Below, piece after piece: positions 1 to 7,987 of a stretch of DNA of 64,000 bases. Below the pieces are notes generated by a model. It did no database searches. It was not told the DNA's origin and saw only the letters and a list, made by a program, of their open reading frames with translations. Positions within the stretch are counted from its first letter, which is position 1. Every line of letters starts with the position of its first letter. The position numbers were made by a program, and so were the translations under genes. The stretch lies in NCBI GenBank assembly GCA_964370625.1, contig CAYJKB010000004.1, positions 1 to 64,000 on the forward strand, in the 5' to 3' direction. Source of the DNA: CAYJKB01 sp964370625. Lineage in GTDB: Bacteria; Bacillota; Clostridia; Oscillospirales; Butyricicoccaceae.

Positions 1-345
1 GTTGTTGTAGGCGATATGAGTGCAGCTTCTCTAGGTATTGGTAACGTTTCTGTTGCTTCATACGAAAGCTCATCAGATGCTATAACATCTATCAATGCAG
101 CTATCGAAAGAGTTTCTGAAGCTCGTGCTGACATGGGTGCTATCCAAAACAGACTTGACCATACAATCAACAACTTAGGTGTTACAACTGAAAACATGAC
201 TGCTGCTGAAAGCCGTATTCGTGACGTTGACATGGCTAAAGAAATGATGGATTACACTAAAAACAACATCCTTGTTCAATCTGCTCAAGCTATGCTAGCT
301 CAAGCAAACCAAATTCCACAAGGTGTTCTACAACTTCTACAATAA
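1..345 (+). CDS. fliC: Flagellin, C-terminal part (5' truncated by window edge)
   Basis: This is the C-terminal end of a flagellin, the filament subunit exported by the flagellar type III system. The reading frame is open from the first base and ends with TAA at 345. The last ~80 residues show the conserved D0/D1 helix pattern: RADMGAIQNRLDHTINNL, then SRIRDVDMAKEM, then a terminal segment ILVQSAQAMLAQANQIPQGVLQLLQ-type ending, which packs in the filament core. The internal ATG at 16 is not a start because homology continues upstream of it. The gene is followed at once by a rho-independent terminator. Its promoter and N-terminal half lie outside the window. Confidence 0.95.
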   Translation, partial: VVVGDMSAASLGIGNVSVASYESSSDAITSINAAIERVSEARADMGAIQNRLDHTINNLGVTTENMTAAESRIRDVDMAKEMMDYTKNNILVQSAQAMLAQANQIPQGVLQLLQ

Positions 346-364
346 TTCTAAATTATTTAGATTT

Positions 365-394
365 AAAGAGACTGCTTTTGCAGTCTCTTTTTTA
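365..394 (+). terminator. Rho-independent terminator of flagellin gene
   Basis: An 11-bp stem (AAAGAGACTGC pairing with GCAGTCTCTTT) with a TTTT loop runs into a T tract, 20 bp after the flagellin stop codon. Confidence 0.9.
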
Positions 395-477
395 ATGCTT
401 AAAATAAATTTAGCTAAGTATACAAAAATTTCACCTTTAATTTGTTAGTTATTTTAACTAAATTTACAATAATTACC

Positions 478-506
478 TGTACATACTTTAGTAAATGTGC
501 TATACT
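478..506 (+). promoter_or_regulatory. Sigma-A-like promoter upstream of a short ORF
   Basis: TGTACA (478-483), a 17-bp spacer and TATACT (501-506) match the vegetative consensus with 4/6 and 5/6 bases. It lies about 45 bp before the short ORF at 551. Confidence 0.45.
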
Positions 507-550
507 TTAGTTACATCAAAAAGGAGTATTCTTAAAAGGAGGCGTTCCCA

Positions 551-655
551 ATGGATAGTAGTGAACCAATTTGTCATACGGCTTTCGTAGCAGAAGCTTA
601 TAATATCGCACATTCGGGATACCGTTTCACTGTGTTTCATCGAAACATCGTGTAA
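551..655 (+). CDS. Candidate 34-aa small protein, function unknown
   Basis: A 34-codon ORF beginning MDSSEPICHTAFVAEAYNIA and ending HRNIV. It is supported only by position: a strong ribosome binding site (AAAAGGAGG, 534-542) lies 8 bp before the ATG and a promoter-like element lies at 478-506. I recognise no family. The sequence contains a small inverted repeat GTTTC-ATC-GAAAC near its end and AGCTTA/TAAGCT arms, so the segment might instead be a structured RNA or the start of a decayed gene. No other gene follows in the same direction for more than 20 kb except rpsT. Confidence 0.3.
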   Translation: MDSSEPICHTAFVAEAYNIAHSGYRFTVFHRNIV

Positions 656-1196
656 GCTAAAATTGTAACTGAAATTGAAAAGTAAATATAGCAACTTATG
701 ATAACGGTTGTTGTAGTTAACATAGTACGTTTTTCTAGCACTGGGAAGGTAAAAAGTGCAGAGGAATAGATGTACACATAAAAAATAAATGCTGGATGGA
801 ATAGGGTATGATTTTATTCCAAAGTATCTATAAAAATGTAAACAAATGTAGAAGTTACAAAAAAGCTTGAATTACCTTAAAGAAGTAATTGAAAAAGAGC
901 ACGATGCAAGAGAAAAAAGTAGGATAGTGAATAACAAAATATAACTTGGGTTGAAAGACGAGTTTCGTCAGCAATCAAAAGAATAAAAATAACTACAAAA
1001 TGTACTGGGTTTAATGCGGAGTCTGATGACTTTTCAAGAATTTTGATTTCGAAGGCTTTTAGGTAGTTAGTTTGTTATCACATAGTAAGATGATACCTAT
1101 TTAACAATTATAGTGAACCTGAATATTATGCATATTAAAAGTGATAATGAGCTATGGAAGCCGTTATATATTTTAAACTTTCTTATATAAAATTAG
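656..1196. other. Gene-poor stretch with degenerate reading frames
   Basis: No complete gene is recognisable. Around 871-1070 two adjacent plus-strand frames have a protein-like composition and are broken by stops: YLKEVIEKEHDAREKSR (about 874 onward), then ITWVERRVSSAIKRIK in another frame (about 946 onward). This could be a frameshifted remnant, but I cannot name its parent family. Nothing else is seen apart from small hairpins. Confidence 0.3.
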
Positions 1197-1248
1197 CCGA
1201 TATGTTGCTTGTATACTATGTTTGGTATACATAAAGTCAACATATCGG
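1197..1248 (-). terminator. Terminator hairpin of the gerKA-gerKC-gerKB operon
   Basis: CCGATATGTTG (1197-1207) pairs perfectly with CAACATATCGG (1238-1248), with an inner GTATAC/GTATAC pair. On the minus strand it follows gerKB by 4 bp and runs into a T-rich tail; on the plus strand it is followed by TTTTCT, so it may work in both directions. Confidence 0.7.
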
Positions 1249-1252
1249 TTTT

Positions 1253-2335
1253 CTATTTATGGGGAAGTTTTTTCTCTTTTAGAATACATATAATTACACC
1301 AGCTAATGGCAAATAAACACATGGAATTAAAATAAACTTCTTGTAATTTAAAAGTGCCTTAAAATTTTCAATGCTACCAGATAAAGAAATCACAGAACAG
1401 AAAAAAACAATAGCACAAATACTTAATGAAATAGCTAAACTAGGCATTTTAAAATTACTAATCCTAATTATTCCATTTGAGCAAAAATCTAAAATAATAC
1501 TAATTTTAATTACATCAGATAATAAAAATACTATTGTAACAAGTACTTCTTGACGTTGAAAAAATTCACCAATCTGTGCTATGCTTACAGCAACATAAGA
1601 TGGGAAATATGTTTCGCCAGTAAGAGGATAACCTAAAACAGCTATGTTACGAATAAAAACACTGCAAAGTAAAATAGTTCCATATAAAATTCCTCGAATA
1701 AGATGAAATTTTTCCTTTTTATTAAATTTACCAGATAAAACTGCAATTATAAAAAATATTTCAGCAAATGAAATTGCAAAAATATCAATCCCACCTAAAA
1801 AAACAGATTGTGCACCTTGATGCATCACAGGTTCTAAGCTATTTAAATCCATAAATGGAATACTTAAAATTACAGATAAAATAATCATAGTAACAACGAT
1901 ATAAAATCCAATTTCACAAAATCTTCCTTTTGCAAAAATATCACTTAATGAAATGATTACACAAGTAATTAAAATAAAAAAAGTAATTAAATGAACACTA
2001 GTCTGTTTAAGTGAAATAGTTTTAATAAAGGTTGTAAGGCTAGAAGTGTTTTCAATTATAATAATAACAGCACACACCAAATAAATAATATTTATAAATT
2101 TACCAAAAGTTTTGCCGAATATTTCAAAATTAATATCAAAAAAATCATTTTGATGATATCTTTTAACAGGAATTAAAAAAATCAGTGATAAAATAATTAT
2201 AATTCCACTAGCTACAAGAGCAGAAATCCAAGAATCACGTCCAGCAATAGAACTTCCAGCAAGTGCAGTATTCGTACCTGATAAAAATAATACTGACATT
2301 GACATAATTTGCCTTGCAGTTAAAGTATTAGCCAT
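1253..2335 (-). CDS. gerKB: Spore germination protein, GerKB/GerAB-type permease
   Basis: This is a 360-aa polytopic membrane protein of the GerAB (spore permease, APC superfamily) type, the B subunit of nutrient germinant receptors in the spore inner membrane. It starts MANTLTARQIMSMSVLFLSG, typical of the family, and shows about ten hydrophobic segments with no large soluble domain. Length matches the family (about 360-370 aa). It lies 1 bp after gerKC and is the last gene of the gerKA-gerKC-gerKB operon. It should take part in germinant recognition; the germinant cannot be read from the sequence. I infer forespore expression from the sigma-G-like promoter at 4964-4994. Confidence 0.9.
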   Translation of the reverse strand: MANTLTARQIMSMSVLFLSGTNTALAGSSIAGRDSWISALVASGIIIILSLIFLIPVKRYHQNDFFDINFEIFGKTFGKFINIIYLVCAVIIIIENTSSLTTFIKTISLKQTSVHLITFFILITCVIISLSDIFAKGRFCEIGFYIVVTMIILSVILSIPFMDLNSLEPVMHQGAQSVFLGGIDIFAISFAEIFFIIAVLSGKFNKKEKFHLIRGILYGTILLCSVFIRNIAVLGYPLTGETYFPSYVAVSIAQIGEFFQRQEVLVTIVFLLSDVIKISIILDFCSNGIIRISNFKMPSLAISLSICAIVFFCSVISLSGSIENFKALLNYKKFILIPCVYLPLAGVIICILKEKKLPHK

Positions 2336-2336
2336 A

Positions 2337-3440
2337 TTAACTTTCTTCCTTTCCTGTCATGATTAATCCACTTTGAGTAAGTTTTATGGATAAATTTAAA
2401 TCAAAGGACATGTCTTCAAATAATTTTTTATAATTATTCTGATTTTCACTATAGAAATCAGGTATTTTTGAATATAACAATCTGTCAAAACCTAAAAAGT
2501 CAACATTAACACCGTACTTTGCAAAATTTATTAATGAAGTTAATTGTGAATAAATATAATTATATGCATCGGTTTCAAGTTCATCTTGTATAGTTTGAGA
2601 AATTATATATCCTGTATGCTCAGTGTGCATAAGATCAAGTGTGAGATGAGTATCGATTATAAAAGTTATTTGACCATCAAGCACTTTGGGGGTAATATTT
2701 GTTTTACTAGTATCGATTTTAAAAATATTATCATAATTATCTTTAAAAATTCCACCTAAAACAGAATTTTGTAATATATTTAGTGCTAGGCTTTGTTCAG
2801 CTGTGATGTAATCAATTAATTTTCCATTTTCAATTATCGCTCCACCAGAAATTTCATACGAACTTTTTCCATTTTCTGAAATTTGTCGCACGACAGGCAG
2901 TATAGAAGTATAATTTTGTTGTGAAAGTTTATAAATAGGAGTATCAATTGTGTAAGATAATACTTTTGCCCGTTCAAATTTATCCATCAGTTCAGTGCCA
3001 GATACGACATCATCTTGCTTTAATTTAAGCATCTCTTGCGAAGATGTGTTTTGGCTAATAAAAATATACGAAGAAAGCCTAACACCATTATCACGAATAA
3101 AATCAGAAATAAGTTGAGTAATACCTGCTTTAGCAGTTGCTTCATCAATTAAAAAAACCTCTGTATGGCTTAAATATAGATTTTCATTAACTTTGCCAAC
3201 TGCATTAGTTAATGCATCATAAAAACTCAAACCTTCACTGGATATAAAATATGAAGTAAGTTCTGTGGTACCTTGTTTTGGAACAACAATTTCTCCAGTG
3301 AATTTAATACCATCTTTTGTAGCATCAATTCCAATAGCAGATAAAACAGTTAAACTGTCAACTTCTCTATACCCTCCACAAGAACAAAGGAGAAGGATTA
3401 AGCTTGAAGTAAGCGTAATGCTGTTTATAATTTTATTCAT
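2337..3440 (-). CDS. gerKC: Spore germination lipoprotein, GerKC/GerAC-type
   Basis: This 367-aa protein is the C subunit (Ger(x)C lipoprotein) of a germinant receptor. The frame is open upstream to 3476, but the ATG at 3440 is preferred: AAAGGAGGT precedes it and it gives a proper lipoprotein signal, MNKIINSITLTSSLILLLCSC, with the likely lipidated Cys at position 21. The mature part has the GYREVDSLTVLSAIGID pattern seen after the lipobox in GerAC proteins. The chosen start overlaps the end of gerKA by 8 bp, which suggests translational coupling. It is expected on the outer face of the spore inner membrane together with GerKA and GerKB. Confidence 0.9.
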   Translation of the reverse strand: MNKIINSITLTSSLILLLCSCGGYREVDSLTVLSAIGIDATKDGIKFTGEIVVPKQGTTELTSYFISSEGLSFYDALTNAVGKVNENLYLSHTEVFLIDEATAKAGITQLISDFIRDNGVRLSSYIFISQNTSSQEMLKLKQDDVVSGTELMDKFERAKVLSYTIDTPIYKLSQQNYTSILPVVRQISENGKSSYEISGGAIIENGKLIDYITAEQSLALNILQNSVLGGIFKDNYDNIFKIDTSKTNITPKVLDGQITFIIDTHLTLDLMHTEHTGYIISQTIQDELETDAYNYIYSQLTSLINFAKYGVNVDFLGFDRLLYSKIPDFYSENQNNYKKLFEDMSFDLNLSIKLTQSGLIMTGKEES

Positions 3441-4935
3441 CAGAATTACCTCCTTTATTTGCGATAAATCTATCACTTTGTTTCATATAAAACCAAGGAA
3501 ATCTAATAAACACATCTCGATACAAAGAACCTTTTTTGGATATAATATCAGTTAAATACAAAATATTAAAAGAATGAATTTTACATAGATGAATTAGTAT
3601 AATTGACATACCTAATACAAATCCATATAGTCCCAAAATCGATGCACAAATTAATAAAAAGATACGCAGTAATAAAGATGCTGTTTTAAGCTTTGGAACA
3701 GCTAAAGCACAAATGCCAGCAAATGCAATGATAATTACCATAGGTGCAGATACAAAACGTGCTTCAACAGCTGATTGACCAAGTACTAATGCACCTACAA
3801 TTGATAAAGTTTGTCCTATAACTGAAGGTGTTCGTGTGCCGGCTTCTTTTAATAATTCAAAAACAATTAAAAGCAAAATTGATTCTAGTAAAGTCGAAAG
3901 AGGAACACCTTGTCTTGATGCTGAAATTGATAGAAGTAATTTTGTTGGTATCATCTCTTGATGAAAGGTAAGTAGAGCTAAATAAATTGCAGGAATAGAG
4001 ATAGTTAGCAAAAATCCGAATACTCTTAGTAATCTGGATAGGTTTGAATACAAAAAGTCGACATAATAGTCATCATTTGATTGAAAATTCTCCAAAAAAA
4101 TATAAGGTGCAGTAATTGCAACTGGAGTTCCATCGACAATTAAAGCTATTCGTCCTTCTAAAATTTTAGCAGCAATAATATCAGGACGTTCAGTTGTACC
4201 AATAGTGGGGAAGGGTGAAAATTTATTATCACGCATAAATTCATTTAAATAATTGCTATCAAGCACACTATCAATCTGAATTTTAAGCAAGCGTTTTTTA
4301 ATTTCTGCAAGAACAGCTTTGTCAGCAATTCCTTCAATATAACATAAACACACAACTGTTTTAGTTTGGCTACCAACATTATTAAAAGAAAACTTTAAAT
4401 CAGGAGTTTTAAGCCTGCGTCTAATCATGCCAAGATTAAACATGAAAGCTTCTGTAAAGCCTTCACGAGGGCCAGATAACACTTTTTCATTATCAGGCTC
4501 ACTGCCAGACCTTGTCATAAAGCCTTTAGTATTAACGACTATAGGCGTAGCATCACCATCAACAAAAACAACAGTATCACCATATAGAAAAGCATTCATC
4601 ATTTTTTCAATATCAAGCACTTGCTTAGTATCATTACCCTCAATAATTTGTGTTGCCACAAGAGCTGAATTGATTGCTATAGGATGTGGGCTTTCAAACA
4701 TAGCAATAGGCTCAACTATACTTTCATTAATCGATAAAGCACTAACCATTCCATCGAAAAAGAAAATAGCACAGCGAAGCGAAGCAATATTACGATTTTG
4801 AATAATACGATATACAAATGTATTATCATTTTCAAAAATCTTAGAAAAAAGTTCAATATTCTCATCAAGAGATGAAGAAAAGCTTATACTATTTAGTATA
4901 AGCTTTCCGTTTTTATCACGACAAAAGTTACCCAT
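3433..4935 (-). CDS. gerKA: Spore germination protein, GerKA/GerAA-type
   Basis: The 500-aa protein is a GerA-family receptor A subunit. The N-terminal ~270 residues are soluble; the C-terminal half has several membrane segments starting near SRLLRVFGFLLTISIPAIYLA, and the family pattern EAGTRTPSVIGQTLSIVGALVLGQSAVEA is present. A ribosome binding site AGGTGG precedes the ATG. Unlike many orthologues there is little extra N-terminal sequence. It opens the gerK operon directly downstream of spoIIP, only 52 bp away, and a near-consensus sigma-G promoter occupies this short gap, so it can be transcribed in the forespore independently of spoIIP. Confidence 0.93.
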   Translation of the reverse strand: MGNFCRDKNGKLILNSISFSSSLDENIELFSKIFENDNTFVYRIIQNRNIASLRCAIFFFDGMVSALSINESIVEPIAMFESPHPIAINSALVATQIIEGNDTKQVLDIEKMMNAFLYGDTVVFVDGDATPIVVNTKGFMTRSGSEPDNEKVLSGPREGFTEAFMFNLGMIRRRLKTPDLKFSFNNVGSQTKTVVCLCYIEGIADKAVLAEIKKRLLKIQIDSVLDSNYLNEFMRDNKFSPFPTIGTTERPDIIAAKILEGRIALIVDGTPVAITAPYIFLENFQSNDDYYVDFLYSNLSRLLRVFGFLLTISIPAIYLALLTFHQEMIPTKLLLSISASRQGVPLSTLLESILLLIVFELLKEAGTRTPSVIGQTLSIVGALVLGQSAVEARFVSAPMVIIIAFAGICALAVPKLKTASLLLRIFLLICASILGLYGFVLGMSIILIHLCKIHSFNILYLTDIISKKGSLYRDVFIRFPWFYMKQSDRFIANKGGNSDE

Positions 4936-4963
4936 ATTTGCACCACCTAATAAAATTTAATAT

Positions 4964-4994
4964 TAGTTTGTGGTATTTATTTATAAATTATTCA
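4964..4994 (-). promoter_or_regulatory. Sigma-G-like promoter of the gerK operon
   Basis: On the minus strand TGAATA (4994-4989), an 18-bp spacer and CAAACTA (4970-4964) match the sigma-G pattern TGNATA-N18-CATACTA with one -10 mismatch. The -35 overlaps the spoIIP stop codon. Sigma-G control of gerA-type operons is established in Bacillus; its use here is inferred. Confidence 0.6.
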
Positions 4995-6127
4995 TTAGAA
5001 TTTAAAATCATTTGACCTAGTTGTTCAGCAAAAATTACTCCAGCTCGCAAAGCTTCATCAAGTGTATTTCCATTTGTTCCAACTTCTAAAATTATTGAAG
5101 CAGGTGTCATATGTTGATTAAAACGTTCTGAACGCAAATTTATAGACCTCATTAAAGTCGGATATTGTGAATTAATTTGACTTTGTAAATTTACAGCGAA
5201 ATTTAAATTATCTTGCCAATTTGGGTGAGTAAGTCCACCATCATTTGAGCCGATAACAAACATAAGCTGTGCTACCTTCTCTTCATTAATTTCACTAACA
5301 GGTTTATATTTTGTACCGTCAGATGCAATCATAGCATCTCGATGAATATCAATAACCATTTGAATTGATGGCGTTTTAGCTATCTGTGCTTCAATTGCAT
5401 CAAGAGTGCGTGAATAAGATTGATTATAGCTAGGATAATCAAAAATTTCTTCTATATGAATAACCTCGATGCCCATATTAGTCAGTACTTTTTCAATTTC
5501 ATTTCCTATACGAATAACATTAAAATTAGTATCAAGCGTCCTATCATTATCATCTTGTACATACATATTATTAATATCCGGTGTATATGCTTCGCTTGCA
5601 TGTGTATGAATAAGAAGTATATGAGGACCTTCTCCTTCAAATCCATCGAAAGATGGGGAAGTAATCATATCTGTGACATTTACTTTTTTGTCAGTTTGAT
5701 TATTTATATAGACAGTACTAGAAGTAACGTGAACATCTGATTTAGATTGTGATAATGTAAGCTCAGAAATCGGTGATGATATTCCATTTGATAAGTCTTG
5801 TGGAATAAAATTTGATTGATGTGTAATGTATGAAAAATCTTCTATGTTTTCTGCTAAATCATCTATTGATATAGTTTTATCATGTTGAAAATCAGGGAGT
5901 GAAAATTCAATTGCTTCATTTGGCAATGCTCCGATTTCTATACCTAATATTGATAAATACAAATTTTGATTTTGAGCAATTTCTTTAAAAAAGTTAGTTA
6001 ATACGTTTTCAGCTCTGATAAAAAAAACTCCTGTTATACACATTGCGATAGAAATTCCGCTTAGGGCAATAGGGGGAAATTTGAGTTTATGTCTTTTCTT
6101 AAATTTTAAATTTTTACGTCTTTTCAT
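4988..6127 (-). CDS. spoIIP: Stage II sporulation protein P (SpoIIP), cell wall hydrolase
   Basis: SpoIIP is the amidase/endopeptidase of the SpoIID-SpoIIM-SpoIIP engulfment machine. The 379-aa protein has a basic N-terminus, a membrane anchor at about residues 17-38, a spacer of about 130 residues, and a C-terminal catalytic domain with ILLIHTHASEAYTPD (metal-ligand His region), IDIHRDAM and ILEVGTNGN motifs. A ribosome binding site ATGGAGG lies before the ATG. It follows gpr by 45 bp, the gpr-spoIIP order known from Bacillus and Clostridia. A sigma-E-like promoter covers the intergenic space, consistent with mother-cell expression. Confidence 0.95.
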   Translation of the reverse strand: MKRRKNLKFKKRHKLKFPPIALSGISIAMCITGVFFIRAENVLTNFFKEIAQNQNLYLSILGIEIGALPNEAIEFSLPDFQHDKTISIDDLAENIEDFSYITHQSNFIPQDLSNGISSPISELTLSQSKSDVHVTSSTVYINNQTDKKVNVTDMITSPSFDGFEGEGPHILLIHTHASEAYTPDINNMYVQDDNDRTLDTNFNVIRIGNEIEKVLTNMGIEVIHIEEIFDYPSYNQSYSRTLDAIEAQIAKTPSIQMVIDIHRDAMIASDGTKYKPVSEINEEKVAQLMFVIGSNDGGLTHPNWQDNLNFAVNLQSQINSQYPTLMRSINLRSERFNQHMTPASIILEVGTNGNTLDEALRAGVIFAEQLGQMILNSNE

Positions 6128-6149
6128 ATTCCTGCCTCCATCTCTTTAA

Positions 6150-6178
6150 ATCATATGGATTAGCAGAGAAAGTTATGA
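6150..6178 (-). promoter_or_regulatory. Sigma-E-like promoter of spoIIP
   Basis: On the minus strand TCATAAC (6178-6172), a 14-bp spacer and CATATGAT (6157-6150) fit the sigma-E pattern KMATATT-N13-15-CATACANT (5/7 and 6/8). The -35 overlaps the gpr stop codon. The start point would fall close to the spoIIP ribosome binding site. Confidence 0.5.
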
Positions 6179-7057
6179 CAAAAATATATCTATGTCTTCA
6201 ATGGATAAATGAGGATTAAGAGCTTTATTAATGCCATAAGCAATAACCTTTGAAATACTAGAAACTTCACTGTCAATGTCTTTGGTTGTAATGATTAAAG
6301 GCTGTGATAAATCATCTAAAGCCTCACAATTTAAATTATTGGATTGCTCTTTGATATCATATGCAAGAGTTGCACCATCCACCACAGTTGGAACACCGAT
6401 ACTAATAACAGGTATACCAAGATTTTCTCTTGTAAGTGAAAACCTAGCATTTCCCACACCAGACCCAGGAGTAATACCAGTATCAGAAATTTGAATAGTA
6501 CGAAGTAGGCGAGATAATCTGCGAGATGCTAAAGCATCAACAGCTATAAGACAAGTTGCACCAGACTTTTCAATAACACCATCAATAATTTCTCCACTTT
6601 CAACCCCAGTTAAACCTAAAACTCCTGGAGAGATTGCACTGACGGAAGTAAAATCCCCAAAATGTTCAGGAACATTGTCAATTAAGTGTCTTGTCACTAA
6701 AATATTTTCTGTAACTTTAGGGCCTATAGCATCAGGAGTGATAAAACGATTTCCTAAACCAGCTATTAAAACTTGTTTGTTTTCGATTTGCAAAAGCTCG
6801 TTTATAACTTCGCTAATAGTTAAAACAAGATTTATAAAATTTTCTCCAGAACGCTCTATCAATTTATTAAGATTTATGGTAAAATATTTACCGATAGGTT
6901 TTCCGATGATTTTTTCTGCATCTTTATCAAGTACATGGATTTTAGTGATTTCAAAGCCATGACTATCATAATTTTCTTTTATGATACCCTCTGATATATC
7001 ATCATTTTTATAGGAAATTTCATAAGCTTCCATAGCTAAATCTGTCCTAATATTCAT
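6173..7057 (-). CDS. gpr: Germination protease GPR
   Basis: GPR degrades small acid-soluble spore proteins during germination. This 294-aa protein begins MNIRTDLAMEAYEI; the RTDLA segment corresponds to the zymogen autoprocessing site, so the pro-peptide is very short here. Key acidic motifs are present: GLGNRFITPDAIGPKV and CLIAVDALASRRLSRL, the two Asp regions implicated in catalysis in this atypical aspartic peptidase family (A25). It is shorter than Bacillus GPR (about 370 aa), which is common in Clostridia. AAAGGAG precedes the ATG. It is divergent from rpsT, a conserved neighbourhood in Firmicutes. Confidence 0.95.
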   Translation of the reverse strand: MNIRTDLAMEAYEISYKNDDISEGIIKENYDSHGFEITKIHVLDKDAEKIIGKPIGKYFTINLNKLIERSGENFINLVLTISEVINELLQIENKQVLIAGLGNRFITPDAIGPKVTENILVTRHLIDNVPEHFGDFTSVSAISPGVLGLTGVESGEIIDGVIEKSGATCLIAVDALASRRLSRLLRTIQISDTGITPGSGVGNARFSLTRENLGIPVISIGVPTVVDGATLAYDIKEQSNNLNCEALDDLSQPLIITTKDIDSEVSSISKVIAYGINKALNPHLSIEDIDIFLS

Positions 7058-7148
7058 TTTTTTAGCTCACTCCTTTTTAGGTTTATTTTAGACGCTAAAT
7101 GTAAATGTATACCATAAATAAAAAAAATAATTTTTTTTGAAAAAACTA

Positions 7149-7177
7149 TTGATTTTTATATAAAATTCTGATAAAAT
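7149..7177 (+). promoter_or_regulatory. Sigma-A promoter of rpsT
   Basis: TTGATT (7149-7154), a 17-bp spacer and TAAAAT (7172-7177) lie 40 bp before the rpsT start. Confidence 0.7.
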
Positions 7178-7217
7178 ATAAGCCAATGGTTATTTATCAA
7201 TTAAGGAGGTGGACAAA

Positions 7218-7481
7218 ATGCCAAATATTAAATCTGCTAAAAAACGTGTACTTGTTACTCGTTCAAAAACTCTTCGCAACCAATCAGCGAAATCAGCTTT
7301 AAGAACTACTTTAAAGAAATTCCAAGCTGCAGTTACTGCAGGTGATAAAACTGCTTGTGAAGCAGCATACAAGGCAGCTGTTAAAGCAGTTGATAAAGCT
7401 TGTGCTAACGGCCTCCTTCATAAAAACAATGCAGCTCACAAAAAGAGTGCTTTAACTCTTGCATTTAACGGAGTTAACTAA
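7218..7481 (+). CDS. rpsT: 30S ribosomal protein S20
   Basis: S20 binds 16S rRNA in the body of the 30S subunit. The 87-aa product starts MPNIKSAKKRVLVTRSKTLR and is Lys/Ala rich, as expected. An in-frame GTG at 7209 extends the frame by three codons, but it lies inside the ribosome binding site AAGGAGGT (7203-7210), so ATG at 7218 is the start. The gene has its own promoter and terminator, is monocistronic and diverges from gpr. Codon use is strongly biased to A/T-ending codons typical of highly expressed genes in AT-rich Firmicutes. Confidence 0.97.
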   Translation: MPNIKSAKKRVLVTRSKTLRNQSAKSALRTTLKKFQAAVTAGDKTACEAAYKAAVKAVDKACANGLLHKNNAAHKKSALTLAFNGVN

Positions 7482-7491
7482 TTTTAAATTT

Positions 7492-7520
7492 AAAGGATTA
7501 CGAAAGTAGTCCTTTTTATT
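7492..7520 (+). terminator. Terminator of rpsT
   Basis: AAAGGATTAC-GAAA-GTAGTCCTTT forms a 10-bp stem with one wobble and a GAAA tetraloop, followed by TTATTTTT. Confidence 0.9.
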
Positions 7521-7834
7521 TTTGGAAAATACCATTATACAATTATTTACAAATATTCATTGATAATTATTTATACATACATTTTAATATTTTATTATTG
7601 CTTTTGTTGTGATTAAATGGTATTATGAATATGAAAAATCATTTAAGTATTTCTTATTTGATTTTCCTTACACAGCAATAAGAGACATTTAAATTTTATT
7701 TCTCAATGCACTCCGAGAAATGTCAGTCATAATTTGGCTTATATAGCGTTTACTACCACAAAACGCAAGTCTCAAGCAATTAGTGTAAGCAAAATAGGAA
7801 AGTCTATCGTTTTTCGATGGGCTTTCCTATTTTT
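7521..7834 (+). ncRNA. Possible untranslated RNA ending in a strong terminator
   Basis: About 310 bp without a plausible protein gene. Two mutually exclusive pairings occur at 7684-7724 (ATTTCTC with GAGAAAT, and GACATTT with AAATGTC). The segment ends in a 17-bp hairpin with wobbles (AATAGGAAAG...CTTTCCTATT, 7793-7831) followed by TTT at the gap edge. rpsT already has its own terminator, so this second one implies another plus-strand transcript, perhaps a small RNA. I recognise no Rfam family. The adjacent assembly gap could also hide relevant sequence. Confidence 0.3.
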
Positions 7835-7934
7835 NNNNNNNNNNNNNNNNNNNNNNNNNNNNNNNNNNNNNNNNNNNNNNNNNNNNNNNNNNNNNNNNNN
7901 NNNNNNNNNNNNNNNNNNNNNNNNNNNNNNNNNN
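7835..7934. other. Assembly gap (100 N)
   Basis: Exactly 100 N, so the true length is unknown. The flanks are different terminator hairpins and share no overlap. Both lie between converging transcripts. Confidence 0.98.
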
Positions 7935-7945
7935 AAATATAACAA

Positions 7946-7978
7946 AACCCCCATACCATGGGGAGTGGTACGGGGGTT
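7946..7978 (-). terminator. Terminator of the GntR-ABC transporter operon
   Basis: AACCCCCATACCA pairs with TGGTACGGGGGTT (13 bp, one wobble on the minus strand). Read on the minus strand it is followed by TTGTTATATTT and lies 10 bp past the permease stop codon. Confidence 0.85.
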
Positions 7979-7987
7979 GTTGCCTGC

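Noticed and set aside
500..694. A 64-aa minus-strand ORF after the flagellin gene
   Set aside because: It has no ribosome binding site, lies antisense to a better-supported short ORF, and its composition looks non-coding.
1174..1203. A perfect sigma-28-like -10 (GCCGATAT, 1196-1203) with TAAA upstream
   Set aside because: The spacing is 18 bp instead of 15, the -10 lies within a perfect terminator stem, and no gene follows in that direction.
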